Of a stretch of 64,000 bases of DNA, positions 55,592-63,878 are shown one piece after another. Position 1 is the stretch's first letter, and every line of letters begins with the position of its first letter. Where the stretch lies: positions 47,211 through 111,210 of the forward strand of contig JAHYJC010000008.1 in the NCBI GenBank assembly GCA_019429275.1, given 5' to 3'. The notes under the pieces were generated by a model. The model was not told where the DNA came from, did no database searches, and saw only the letters and a program-made list of their open reading frames with translations. The stretch comes from Lentimicrobium sp. Its GTDB lineage: Bacteria; Bacteroidota; Bacteroidia; Bacteroidales; Lentimicrobiaceae. The position numbers and the translations under genes are program-made.

Positions 55592-56791
55592 ATGAAACGA
55601 GTTTTATACATCTTGCTTTTATTTTTTGTAGCATTTAAAATTAATGCTCAGGAAAATGTTTTTGTTTTGGTTGATGTTTCAAAATCAGTTTCCCAAAGAG
55701 AATTAACTTATGGAAAGAATTTGGTTACTGATATTTTGACTGGACAATACAATAAATCAACATACTTCACGACTAGTAGCTCAACTCCTTCATTCAATTT
55801 TTCATCTGGAGGAAATTTCGCAATATTGCATTTTGGAGATAAAAGCACTGTTACAAATAGTAATCCAACTGTTCATAAAGTCAATAATTCAAATGAAATA
55901 TTAAGTATTATCAATGCTGAATTTAGAACAAATCCCACTGATAATAGAACTTATTTAACTTTAGCCAAAGCAAAATGTGCGGATATTGCCTACCAGAACA
56001 ATATTAAAGAATACTCAATTATTTTAGTTTCTGATAATGTAAGCGATGATTTTGGAGGTAGCACCACAAATTACACAACTACAGAGCAGAATTTAGTTAA
56101 CAGACTTAATACGATCACTAATACTTTTGCAGGTTCCCTTTTTATATACAACCAAAGAGATGCATTTACAGTTCTTTTTCAAAAGGTGAATTTAATTGGT
56201 TACGGAGGTAGCACTGATTCTGACGGTGATGGTGTTCCAGATTTAATTGATAATTGTCCTAATACACCTACAGGGGTTAAGGTTAATCAATTCGGTTGCC
56301 CAGATACAATTCCTGAACATTTAAAAATTGAATTAACTTCTTTTAAAGGAGGCACGATTTCAAATCCTAGCATTCATAAAGAGAATAAATTGACTATTAG
56401 TTGGTTTTGCAAAGATGCCCCTAAAGGTGCTCAATACAAAATTAGATTTAGTCCGATTAATAATTCAAATGAGAAAACGCAAACGTTTAAATCAACAGGA
56501 AATAGTTATACTCATTCAAATCTTTCAAACGGAAAATGGAGGGTCAATGTTTCTTCTGATAACACCAGTTTTATTGCATCACATGCTACCACTTACATTT
56601 TAATAAATAAGAGTGGTTCATATTGGTTCTTATGGCTATTATTAATTGGTGCACTCGGTGTTGCAGGATATTGGTATTGGAAAAAGAAACAGGATGACAA
56701 GATAAAGAAACTTGATTCAATGTCAAATAACGACAGTTTTTCAAGTGGCTCAACATTGAATACCAACTCTGATAATTCAGGTTATTTTTAA
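55592..56791 (+). CDS. Secreted/anchored vWA protein with thrombospondin type 3 segment
   Basis: 399 residues from the ATG at 55592, one base after the previous stop, which gives a signal peptide (MKRVLYILLLFFVAFKINAQ). vWA domain (about 22-200) with MIDAS VLVDVSKSVSQ (Asp28, Ser30, Ser32). A thrombospondin type 3 calcium repeat follows (DSDGDGVPDLIDNCPNTPTG, about 208-227, and GVKVNQFGCPD), then an Ig/Fn3-like sandwich (about 240-340). A single membrane helix near the C-terminus (FLWLLLIGALGVAGYWYW, about 345-363) has a KKKQDDKIKK stop-transfer. TSP3 repeats often precede OmpA domains, but none is present. The ectodomain is periplasmic, with a Ser/Asn-rich cytoplasmic tail. Confidence 0.87.
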   Translation: MKRVLYILLLFFVAFKINAQENVFVLVDVSKSVSQRELTYGKNLVTDILTGQYNKSTYFTTSSSTPSFNFSSGGNFAILHFGDKSTVTNSNPTVHKVNNSNEILSIINAEFRTNPTDNRTYLTLAKAKCADIAYQNNIKEYSIILVSDNVSDDFGGSTTNYTTTEQNLVNRLNTITNTFAGSLFIYNQRDAFTVLFQKVNLIGYGGSTDSDGDGVPDLIDNCPNTPTGVKVNQFGCPDTIPEHLKIELTSFKGGTISNPSIHKENKLTISWFCKDAPKGAQYKIRFSPINNSNEKTQTFKSTGNSYTHSNLSNGKWRVNVSSDNTSFIASHATTYILINKSGSYWFLWLLLIGALGVAGYWYWKKKQDDKIKKLDSMSNNDSFSSGSTLNTNSDNSGYF

Positions 56792-56795
56792 AACT

Positions 56796-57179
56796 ATGGA
56801 AAACATATTTTTTAATTCGGGTTACAGCAATTTTGAGCAGACTTTAATCAGTTTACTCGCATTTATTGCTTTAGGTGGTGTAATATTATATTTCACTTAT
56901 TTTGTACTTTCCAAGTTACTGTACAAAAAAAGTAAACAGCGAAATGAAATTTCTTTGAGATTGACGTTTCTTTGGTCTTTGGTTGCTTTCTTTATTCTTT
57001 TCAACACCTATATTTTTATTTTCTTCTTTAAGATTGGTGTTGTTAACCTGAACTTTTCTTCAGCCATCTTATATCTTGGGTTGTTACCCCAGATATTTAT
57101 TTATCTGGCTTTGATAATTTACTTTTTTGTCAAACGCTATTCTTTGAAAAAAACCATTAATGAAAACTCTTTAAATTAA
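56796..57179 (+). CDS. Small three-helix membrane protein
   Basis: 127 residues, three predicted helices (about 17-40, 56-80 and 88-113), basic loops (YKKSKQRN, KRYSLKK) indicating an inside-facing first loop and C-terminus. Four bases after the vWA/TSP3 gene and five before the tubulin-like gene. No recognised family. It may be the membrane adaptor of the tubulin-like protein. Confidence 0.75.
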   Translation: MENIFFNSGYSNFEQTLISLLAFIALGGVILYFTYFVLSKLLYKKSKQRNEISLRLTFLWSLVAFFILFNTYIFIFFFKIGVVNLNFSSAILYLGLLPQIFIYLALIIYFFVKRYSLKKTINENSLN

Positions 57180-57184
57180 AAAAT

Positions 57185-59578
57185 ATGGCAACTCCTACTT
57201 TGATAATTGGTATTGGAACAAGTGGTTTATATACCTTAGAGCATGTTCAACGTTTTTATTATGAGACATATAAGAAAAATAAACCACAGCATGTTGAATA
57301 TCTTTATATCGAAACAAATAAAGATAATCAGGTTGGGGTAACTCCATTGCCTAATGAAATAAAAAGGGTATATGTTAGCTTAGGTGAAATGGAAGAAATG
57401 GTTGCCAATCTAAAAAATGAAGGCTGCGGAGATTGGTTGCCACCATCAAATCAACTTGTTAATGCTGGTATGGGTGCAGGAGGCATTCGATCATGCGGAC
57501 GTTTGGCACTATGGGGAAGTAACTCAGAAGGAGATAATTTCAAAAATGTAGTTGATGCTATTAATAATGCATATGGAAGAATAGCCTCACATATGATTGC
57601 AGATGCTGATAGGTCTAAGCCTACTATTTTCATAACTGGTTCATTTACCGGTGGTACGGGTTCAGGGATTTTTATAGATATGGGTTATCTAATACGCCAT
57701 TTGATACAAGACATCAAAGAATTATTTGGTTTGTTTTTATTGCCAAGTAATCCATCTTCCATAAGGGGTTTTGAGGTTCTGTATGCTAATAGCTTTGGTG
57801 CATTGAGAGATTTAGATCACTTCAATCAGGTGGAATCAAAATATAAAGAAAAATGGCCGAACGGTGTATCCACAGAATTTTCTGTACCTCCATATGAATT
57901 GGTGCAATTTTTGAGTCAGGATTACTATGATGGTAGTCCGGCAATGAGCAATTTAGGTGCATTGTATAAAATGGCAGGGCTTTATTTATTTCTGAACATT
58001 GCAGGTGTAAAAGAAAAACGAATGGAACGTTTTGTTGATGCTAAATCTGCAGGACATATAGATAAATACGGCACATTTGGACTATCTGCTATTCAATTCC
58101 CTAAAGATCAGATTCAGGAATATGTTTCTTCCAAATTAAGTATTGATTTAATCGACAGATGGACTGATTCAGCGCAATACATTTCCAATAACGAAAAAAA
58201 ACAAATAAATAAAGCTGTTATTTTCCAACAAACAAATAAATTGTTTGATGACTATTTAGCAGATGCTTTTAGAACTCTTAATAGTATTGGAGGCAAAGAT
58301 TTGATAATAGAAATTGAACGGGAAGCTATCAAAATAAACTCAAAAAACATTAAAGGGCATCCAGTTGATCATATATCAAAATTGTTTTCCAGTTCCTCGG
58401 ATAGTAATTTTTACAGTTTAGTCAAAAATAATTTGCAATCAGCTATTGATTCTTTAATAGATGATATTCACGACCTAGTTGTTAATAAACTGAACGAAAC
58501 GGAAAATCTGTATTTTACAAAACATGTCCTTGGATCTATTACTCAGGCAATACAAAAGACTTTAGATTATTGGAAACAAATTGGGATATCATCTAGATCT
58601 GAAATATGGGAAAATATTTTAAGAGATTTTTGTAGTAATACTCAAAAAAATACATATAAATCTGTTTTGGAACAAGATGCTGTTTTGAAGGATAGGTTGT
58701 TAACTGCATTTGAAACTATGAAAATGCATATGTTAATTATAGGATTAACAGATATATCCCGCTATATTTCAAAAGATGATATTCCTGTCAAAGCTTCAGT
58801 CTCTGGCAAAGAACTACCGAAAACAAAAACAATCGATAACTTTATTACTCAACTTTCACAAGTCTCAGGCAAAGCAGAAACCCAGGAAAATATTTTCACA
58901 TTTGAAAAAAGAATTAAAAATATTGAGCAGGATGTTAATGATGAAACATTGCCAATATTGAGAATTTATCCATCCGGTTCTTTCATAAAGGAGACAGACA
59001 ATTCAAAACGCATTTATATTCAAAAGTCCGGCAATAATGCAAGAACTAAAGATGAAGTAATCAAAGCATCAACTTTATGGGATTATCTTATTAAATCATC
59101 AAAGGCACGATTTTATGATGAAATATATAAAGATTGCTTGAATGCATATCGAAGTAATATTGATTCAAAAGACTGCGTTCCTGATTTTGACGTTTCGAAA
59201 TATATAATAGATAATCCTGAAGCGGGTATTCGAATTGCGAAGCGCGGGTTATCTCCTTTCCTAGCAATTAATAAGATTTTGTCCCCTTCTGCATATTTGC
59301 CCAAATTTATTGCAGGCGGTGATAAAGGTTCCATCACAGAAGTCATTAATGTATTCAAGGCTAATAATTTCAATGATTTTGGCGATTCAACAGATAGGAT
59401 GCTTGAGTTAACTGACATGAAAAATATTTTTATATTCTATGATGAGAAAGGAGGTTTCAATTTACTAAACGACTTGCGATATATAGAGCAAATGAGAACT
59501 GTTTATGAAACTCTGCCATCTTCTGAAACGAAGACCATTGAAAGATGGAAAAATGAACGCAATGCCTATAATTACTAA
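57185..59578 (+). CDS. Tubulin/FtsZ-superfamily protein (Tubulin_2-like GTPase)
   Basis: 797 residues, no signal or helix, so cytoplasmic. N-terminal nucleotide-binding loop LIIGIGTSGLYTLEHV (about 6-21) corresponds to the first tubulin/FtsZ glycine loop. GMGAGGIRSCGRLAL (95-109) is the second. The tubulin signature is TGSFTGGTGSGIF (151-163), matching GGGTGSG with one change. FGLFLLPSNP and the ANSFGALRDLDHF helix follow as in PF13809-type proteins. The long C-terminus (about 320-797) is helical, with no known domain. It should bind GTP and may polymerise. Genomes with such FtsZ-like proteins linked to vWA proteins were described by Makarova and Koonin (2010) as a predicted membrane-remodelling system. 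Confidence 0.88.
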   Translation: MATPTLIIGIGTSGLYTLEHVQRFYYETYKKNKPQHVEYLYIETNKDNQVGVTPLPNEIKRVYVSLGEMEEMVANLKNEGCGDWLPPSNQLVNAGMGAGGIRSCGRLALWGSNSEGDNFKNVVDAINNAYGRIASHMIADADRSKPTIFITGSFTGGTGSGIFIDMGYLIRHLIQDIKELFGLFLLPSNPSSIRGFEVLYANSFGALRDLDHFNQVESKYKEKWPNGVSTEFSVPPYELVQFLSQDYYDGSPAMSNLGALYKMAGLYLFLNIAGVKEKRMERFVDAKSAGHIDKYGTFGLSAIQFPKDQIQEYVSSKLSIDLIDRWTDSAQYISNNEKKQINKAVIFQQTNKLFDDYLADAFRTLNSIGGKDLIIEIEREAIKINSKNIKGHPVDHISKLFSSSSDSNFYSLVKNNLQSAIDSLIDDIHDLVVNKLNETENLYFTKHVLGSITQAIQKTLDYWKQIGISSRSEIWENILRDFCSNTQKNTYKSVLEQDAVLKDRLLTAFETMKMHMLIIGLTDISRYISKDDIPVKASVSGKELPKTKTIDNFITQLSQVSGKAETQENIFTFEKRIKNIEQDVNDETLPILRIYPSGSFIKETDNSKRIYIQKSGNNARTKDEVIKASTLWDYLIKSSKARFYDEIYKDCLNAYRSNIDSKDCVPDFDVSKYIIDNPEAGIRIAKRGLSPFLAINKILSPSAYLPKFIAGGDKGSITEVINVFKANNFNDFGDSTDRMLELTDMKNIFIFYDEKGGFNLLNDLRYIEQMRTVYETLPSSETKTIERWKNERNAYNY

Positions 59579-59596
59579 TTTCAAAACAAGAAAATT

Positions 59597-60355
59597 ATGC
59601 TATTAGGTATAACCGAAACAATTCAAGAGAATAAAAGAGTTTCTGTTCTTAAGCAAATCAGAACAGCTACTGCATTCTTTGTTGGGTCATTGCTGCTGCC
59701 ATTTGCCATTTATTTGCTTTTTAATTTAGGAGTAATAAAAGGTAAACCAGTATTTAATTCCGACATTCAAGAACCTGTTACAAAGGTTGTAACGAGTAGC
59801 GGTGTAGGTACTGCATTTTTAATAAGTCCTACAATAATGTTGACTGCAAGACATGTAGTTGAGAAAAACATTGTTGGTGATGAAGTCGAAATATTTTTTG
59901 AACAATCAAAAACCAAATTGAATGTTAAGGCCAAAATAAAATATATTTCTCCTTCAAGCTCTCAACCTGTTGATGGGCAAGTAACAATGGAATATTTTTT
60001 AACAGATGTTGCTGTTTTAGAAGTACCAGAAATTATAGAAATTGAACCATTACAATTAGGGGAATCTGATGCCGTTGAGAATCTTGATGAGGTAATTCTA
60101 ATTGGTTATCCTAATGGTGACTATTCTATCAGTAAGGGAAACATCAATAGTGACAAATTTCAGGGTTTTAATTTATTTAAACTTGACGCAACTTCTAATC
60201 CTGGCAATAGTGGTGGCCCTTGCATCTTAAAAAATGACAACACCGTAATAGGAATATTAGTTGGTGGCAGCGGCCCTCAGTATCAAGGTGAAAATGTAGC
60301 ATTAAAAATTGATGATGTGAAACGGATTTTGGATAATGCAAAAATTAGTTATTAA
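59597..60355 (+). CDS. Membrane-anchored trypsin-like serine protease
   Basis: 252 residues. A basic N-terminus (NKRVSVLKQIR) and helix (TATAFFVGSLLLPFAIYLLF, about 23-44) anchor it with the protease outside. The chymotrypsin-fold triad is complete: His86 in LTARHVVEK, Asp137 in LTDVAVLEV, and Ser205 in NPGNSGGPCI. There is no PDZ domain, so it is a DegP-like catalytic core alone, about 190 residues. It starts 18 bases after the tubulin-like gene and is the last gene of the operon. In conflict or stress systems such proteases execute the response; here it might cleave the vWA ectodomains. Confidence 0.9.
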   Translation: MLLGITETIQENKRVSVLKQIRTATAFFVGSLLLPFAIYLLFNLGVIKGKPVFNSDIQEPVTKVVTSSGVGTAFLISPTIMLTARHVVEKNIVGDEVEIFFEQSKTKLNVKAKIKYISPSSSQPVDGQVTMEYFLTDVAVLEVPEIIEIEPLQLGESDAVENLDEVILIGYPNGDYSISKGNINSDKFQGFNLFKLDATSNPGNSGGPCILKNDNTVIGILVGGSGPQYQGENVALKIDDVKRILDNAKISY

Positions 60356-60403
60356 ATCTCTTTATACCCAAACTGTTCACATAACTTGATTTCAAATGGC
60401 TAA

Positions 60404-60587
60404 CGGACTATTCCGGAGCAAACAGTGCCAGTAAATTCGTAGCAAACAGCGCCTGTGATTTCACTGAAAACAGTATCACTTAGTAACTTGTTTTTTTTAG
60501 AAAGCAGTCGGGAAAATAAAGAAATTTATTACCTGACTATTCCGGTCCAATCGGCTCCACTAAAAATAAGAACAGGTTTATCACAAA
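60404..60587 (+). repeat. Transposon-end-like repeat, copy B
   Basis: Reverse complement of 37502-37680 over about 180 bases, including ATTCCGGAGCAAACAGTGCC and CGTAGCAAACAGCGCC at about 24-base spacing. Sits exactly between the protease gene and the AbiE pair. IS21-family-like by structure; no transposase gene is present. Confidence 0.65.
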
Positions 60588-60604
60588 AATCCCTGAACCA
60601 TTTC

Positions 60605-60635
60605 TTGACTTTATTTCCAAAATGCATTATTTTTG
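60605..60635 (+). promoter_or_regulatory. Promoter of the AbiEi/AbiEii operon
   Basis: TTGAC (60605-60609) and TATTTTTG (60628-60635, TAnnTTTG) with 20 bases from TTG to TA. Ends 26 bases before the AbiEi ATG at 60662. Confidence 0.6.
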
Positions 60636-60661
60636 CAGCATAATAGAAATAAATCCGGATA

Positions 60662-61279
60662 ATGAACTTTCAGGAATTCAGGAGCAGGATGTTTGGACTG
60701 GCCTGTTTTAACATTCATCAGATTTATGCCTGGCGGCCCGGATTTGACCGCAACAACCTTACCCGCTGGGTCAAGCAAGGCTATCTTTTCCGCCTGAGGC
60801 AGGGATATTTCGCATTTCCGGAATACAGGAACAGGCCGGATTATCCATTCTATTTTGCCAACCGGATTTATCGCCCATCCTACATCAGCCTGCATACAGC
60901 GCTCGCGTTTTACGGCATGATCCCCGAGGCAGTGGTGCAGATCACCAGCGTTTCATCGCTGAAAACAGCATCATTTCGCAACGATTCAGGCGAATATTCC
61001 TACCGGAATGTGAAAGAAAACCTGATGTTCGGCTATGACATCAGGCCCATATCCGATAACCACATTATCCAGTTTGCCACACCCGAAAAGGCATTGCTTG
61101 ACCTGCTGTATCTTTACCCCTTCTACAATACTGAACAGGAAATGGAAGAATTGCGCCTTGACCGGGAAACGATGCAGGGGGAACTGAATAAGGATTTGCT
61201 GGCAGACTTCAGTACCAGATTCCGGAGTAAGGCACTCGATCAAAGGTTAAAGCTGCTTACAAAGACTTACAATTTATGA
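60662..61279 (+). CDS. AbiEi-type antitoxin (type IV toxin-antitoxin)
   Basis: 205 residues. The N-terminal winged helix is HQIYAWRPGFDRNNLTRWVKQGYLFRLRQGYFAFP (core NNLTRWVKQGYLFRLRQGYY-type), typical of AbiEi-like transcription regulators. The C-terminal antitoxin-fold region has YISLHTALAFYGMIPE and IQFATPEKALLDLLYL, both conserved in the family. It should repress the operon and counteract AbiEii. It overlaps the toxin gene by four bases (ATGA), so translation is coupled. Confidence 0.9.
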   Translation: MNFQEFRSRMFGLACFNIHQIYAWRPGFDRNNLTRWVKQGYLFRLRQGYFAFPEYRNRPDYPFYFANRIYRPSYISLHTALAFYGMIPEAVVQITSVSSLKTASFRNDSGEYSYRNVKENLMFGYDIRPISDNHIIQFATPEKALLDLLYLYPFYNTEQEMEELRLDRETMQGELNKDLLADFSTRFRSKALDQRLKLLTKTYNL

Positions 61280-62064
61280 TACAGTTAGCGCAATTAAGGA
61301 ATTATTTCCCGCCACAGGTCCGCGATAATGCTGTTTTTGGCAAATACATGCTTAAGGAATACCTGCAGCTGATGATGCTGGATTACCTTTCTGCCACACC
61401 ACATATACGGAAACTGGCTTTTATCGGTGGAACCTGCCTGCGCCTGGTAAAGGGAATTGACCGGTTTTCAGAAGATCTGGATTTTGACTGCAAAGATTTT
61501 TCGGAAGATGAATTCAGAGAAATGACAGATGGCGTCATCAGGTTTTTGACACGTTCAGGATTCAGGGCAGAAGCAAGGGATAAAGAAAACAGCAGGCTTA
61601 CAGCATTCAGGCGCAATATCCACTTTCCGGAATTGTTGTATGATATGGGACTAAGCGGACACAGGGAGGAACGCTTCTTAATTAAAATAGAATGCCAGGA
61701 TCAGGGGATTGCCTACCCCCCAACGCTCACAAATATACAAGGTTGCGGGTTCTTTTTCCCTTTTCCGGTGCCTGCCGATGGTATCCTTTGCAGTATGAAA
61801 ACAGCGGCCATGCTGTCTCGTGCCAAAGGACGTGATTTTTATGACCTGATGTTCCTGATGGCCCAGGCCGGCCCGGATTATGGGTTCCTGTCGCAACGCT
61901 GCGGGATCGGCAACTTGCAGCAACTAAAAGAGGGCATCTTCGAACTACTGAAAACGGTTGATCTGAAAAAAAAGCAGAGGGATTTTGAACACCTGCTTTT
62001 TAACAAAACCAACAGTTTACGAATGCTCAGATTTGAGGATTTCATAAACTCAATTACTTTATAA
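61276..62064 (+). CDS. AbiEii-type nucleotidyltransferase toxin
   Basis: 262 residues. The DUF1814 nucleotidyltransferase core is AFIGGTCLRLVKGIDRFSEDLDFD (about 49-73 by its parts GGTCLRL and RFSEDLDFD, with Asp70/Asp72 for metal). A late KTAAMLSRAKGRDFYDLMFLM segment (about 175-195) carries the conserved K and RD. AbiEii toxins transfer nucleotides to tRNA ends or other targets and abort phage infection. The pair lies next to the Hsp70/tubulin operon, between two transposon-end repeats, in a typical defence-island setting. Confidence 0.92.
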   Translation: MIQLAQLRNYFPPQVRDNAVFGKYMLKEYLQLMMLDYLSATPHIRKLAFIGGTCLRLVKGIDRFSEDLDFDCKDFSEDEFREMTDGVIRFLTRSGFRAEARDKENSRLTAFRRNIHFPELLYDMGLSGHREERFLIKIECQDQGIAYPPTLTNIQGCGFFFPFPVPADGILCSMKTAAMLSRAKGRDFYDLMFLMAQAGPDYGFLSQRCGIGNLQQLKEGIFELLKTVDLKKKQRDFEHLLFNKTNSLRMLRFEDFINSITL

Positions 62065-62170
62065 AACAGGTTTAATAAAGCAGGTTCTGTATCAAAACCA
62101 TAACAGCTTGGAAGAAGTCCTCATAGTAAGGCAGATTTTAAAGCAAACTAAAACTAATTCAGTGAACCAC

Positions 62171-62692
62171 ATGCACCCCCAAACCATCTTCCTCTTACTT
62201 TTTTTCCTGACCATCCTTTTCCCCTCCTGCCATTCAAAAAGCGGAAAGGGTGCAGGTGATGACAGCGATGGGTTTGTGGTTGGCAAAGTCATCCGCATTG
62301 TGGATGGAGATACGTATCATTTGCTTGTGGATTCAAACAGGACCTTAAAAGTCAGGATGGAAGGCATTGATGCACCTGAAAGGGGAATGCCGTTTTACAG
62401 GGTTTCAAAGGATTATCTTGGACAGTTGTGTTTTAACAAACCCGTAAAACTGAAAATAACAGGAGAGGACAGAAATGGCAGGACCCTCGGATTTACATAC
62501 CTGGATGATGGAAGAGAACTGGGCCACGAAATGATAAAGGCTGGCATGGCATGGCATTTTAGAAGATACAACGATGACGATGAATTGGCCGACCTGGAAA
62601 CTGAAGCCCGCAAAGCAAAACGAGGGTTGTGGGCAGAAAACAATCCAACGCCGCCCTGGGAATACAGAAAATTCAAGAGAAAAGGGGTTTAA
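62171..62692 (+). CDS. Thermonuclease (SNase)-family lipoprotein
   Basis: 173 residues from the ATG at 62171, giving the lipoprotein signal (HPQTIFLLLFFLTILFPSC, Cys near 20); the frame extends to 62108 without signal character. SNase fold: VIRIVDGDTYHLLVD, then VRMEGIDAPERGMPF (the catalytic Arg and Glu region), GEDRNGRTLGFTYLDDG and ELGHEMIKAGMAWHFRRYN, ending ARKAKRGLWAENNPTPPWEYRK. It should hydrolyse DNA or RNA with Ca2+ at the cell envelope. It is 106 bases after the AbiEii gene and has its own leader. Confidence 0.9.
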   Translation: MHPQTIFLLLFFLTILFPSCHSKSGKGAGDDSDGFVVGKVIRIVDGDTYHLLVDSNRTLKVRMEGIDAPERGMPFYRVSKDYLGQLCFNKPVKLKITGEDRNGRTLGFTYLDDGRELGHEMIKAGMAWHFRRYNDDDELADLETEARKAKRGLWAENNPTPPWEYRKFKRKGV

Positions 62693-62721
62693 ATAAAAGA
62701 TGTTTTCAGGAATACTGAATA

Positions 62722-62835
62722 ACTGACCATTCCGGTCCATTCGCCGCCACACATTCCGGCCAATCAGCGCCATTGATTTTGCTGAAGAATTATGTAACAC
62801 TTAATCCAGGTAATCCGGCAGAAATAAATTATTTT
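62722..62835 (+). repeat. Transposon-end-like repeat, copy C
   Basis: CTGACCATTCCGGTCCATTC, ACATTCCGGCCAATCAGCGCC and later CACTTA...AGCAG-like phrases align with copy B (60404-60587) with gaps. ATTCCGG occurs at 62729 and 62753, again 24 bases apart. Confidence 0.55.
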
Positions 62836-62872
62836 AGCAGAAGTTATTCAGGGCTATCAAACAAATTGGGTT

Positions 62873-63388
62873 ATGTCAAAAGAAAAAATATTCAAAGAAC
62901 TCATAGCTGCCATGGCCAGAGAGGGAAATGTCAGCGCTTCGGGATATGAAATGCTGCTTGAAAAAGGCAAAGACCTGGGCTTTGACAAGAATACCGTCGA
63001 TCTGTTGATTAAACTTGAACTGGCCGAACCTTCTGCCCGGAATTATGAAAACACAAAAGACAATCCCGCTGAAGAGCCGGCCGGAGCAGAAGAGCATATC
63101 TTCAAATCGGCCATTACCCGGGGTGGTTCCATTCTGACCCCTGATATACTGATTGTGAGTTACACCACCGTGACTTATAAAAAAAGAAACAAGTATCTGA
63201 TAAACATTGATTCCATCACAGTGCCAATTTCCAGGATCTCATCGGTTGAGCTTGACACCGGCCTGCTGGGCACCGACATCATCATCAAAACTTACGGCAC
63301 CGGTGAAATTTTATGCAAAAAATTCACGAAATCCGATGCCAGAGAAATCAGAAGGCTGATTCAGGAAAGGCAGAAAAAAATAATTTAG
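62873..63388 (+). CDS. Hypothetical protein with C-terminal bacterial PH-like domain
   Basis: 171 residues. The N-terminal half is helical and charged (KIFKELIAAMAREGNVSASGYEMLLEK), followed by an acidic linker (EEPAGAEEHIF). The C-terminal 80 residues (ILTPDILIVSYTTVTYKKRN, then SITVPISRISSVELDTGLLGTDIIIKTYGTG, core ISRISSVELDTG) look like a bPH (YdbT/PH-like) domain of seven strands and a final helix. No membrane segment. It overlaps nothing and lies just before a decapitated peroxidase, whose 5' part it may have replaced. Assignment moderate. Confidence 0.6.
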   Translation: MSKEKIFKELIAAMAREGNVSASGYEMLLEKGKDLGFDKNTVDLLIKLELAEPSARNYENTKDNPAEEPAGAEEHIFKSAITRGGSILTPDILIVSYTTVTYKKRNKYLINIDSITVPISRISSVELDTGLLGTDIIIKTYGTGEILCKKFTKSDAREIRRLIQERQKKII

Positions 63389-63395
63389 TTGCTAG

Positions 63396-63773
63396 AAAAC
63401 CGGTTTGGGCACATTTTTCAATACCGGATGCATTGCCTGCCACACCGGCGCATTGCTGGGCGGCAATATGTTCCAGAAATATCCGCTTTTCGGCACGCAC
63501 AGGGAATACACCGGCAGCGATGTTGACGATACCGGTAAAATGCAGGTCACCAAAGATGAAGCCGACCGCGATGTTTATAAGGTGCCGAGCCTTCGGAATA
63601 TCGCCGAAACCTGGCCTTATCTGCACGATGGCAGTGTAAATGAGCTCGATAAAGCCATTGATATCATGGCCCGTGCCGAACTCAACAAAACACTCACTCC
63701 TCAGCAGATCAGCGATATGGCAGCGTTTATGAAAACGCTCACTGGTGAGGTGCCGGCTGTGGCGTTGAATTAA
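63396..63773 (+). pseudogene. Di-haem cytochrome c peroxidase, C-terminal fragment
   Basis: The open frame starts directly after a stop at 63393-63395 and has only a TTG (63405) near its head. It contains the C-terminal haem motif GCIACHTG, then KVPSLRNIAETWPYLHDG (haem-site Met/His region) and LTPQQISDMAAFMKTLTGEVP, characteristic of CcpA/MauG-family peroxidases. The N-terminal haem domain and signal peptide, about 200 residues, are missing. It therefore cannot be functional alone. The loss probably came with rearrangement near the transposon ends at 62.7 and 63.9 kb. Confidence 0.85.
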
Positions 63774-63878
63774 AACAGGTAATCACCCCGGAAATAAAAT
63801 CTTTCTTCATTCTCCTTAAATCTGCCGGGTTGTTCGGGGTTTATTTTCAGAAATATCTGAAACTTTGGGTGAATGTAG

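Noticed and set aside
54385..56791. Bat/aerotolerance operon or MoxR-vWA module
   Set aside because: The vWA proteins resemble BatA/BatB in layout, but there is no MoxR ATPase, no BatD and no TPR protein; the neighbours are Hsp70- and tubulin-like instead.
60455..60643. Small gene between the protease and AbiEi
   Set aside because: The frame lies within the transposon-end repeat and AbiE promoter and does not look like protein.
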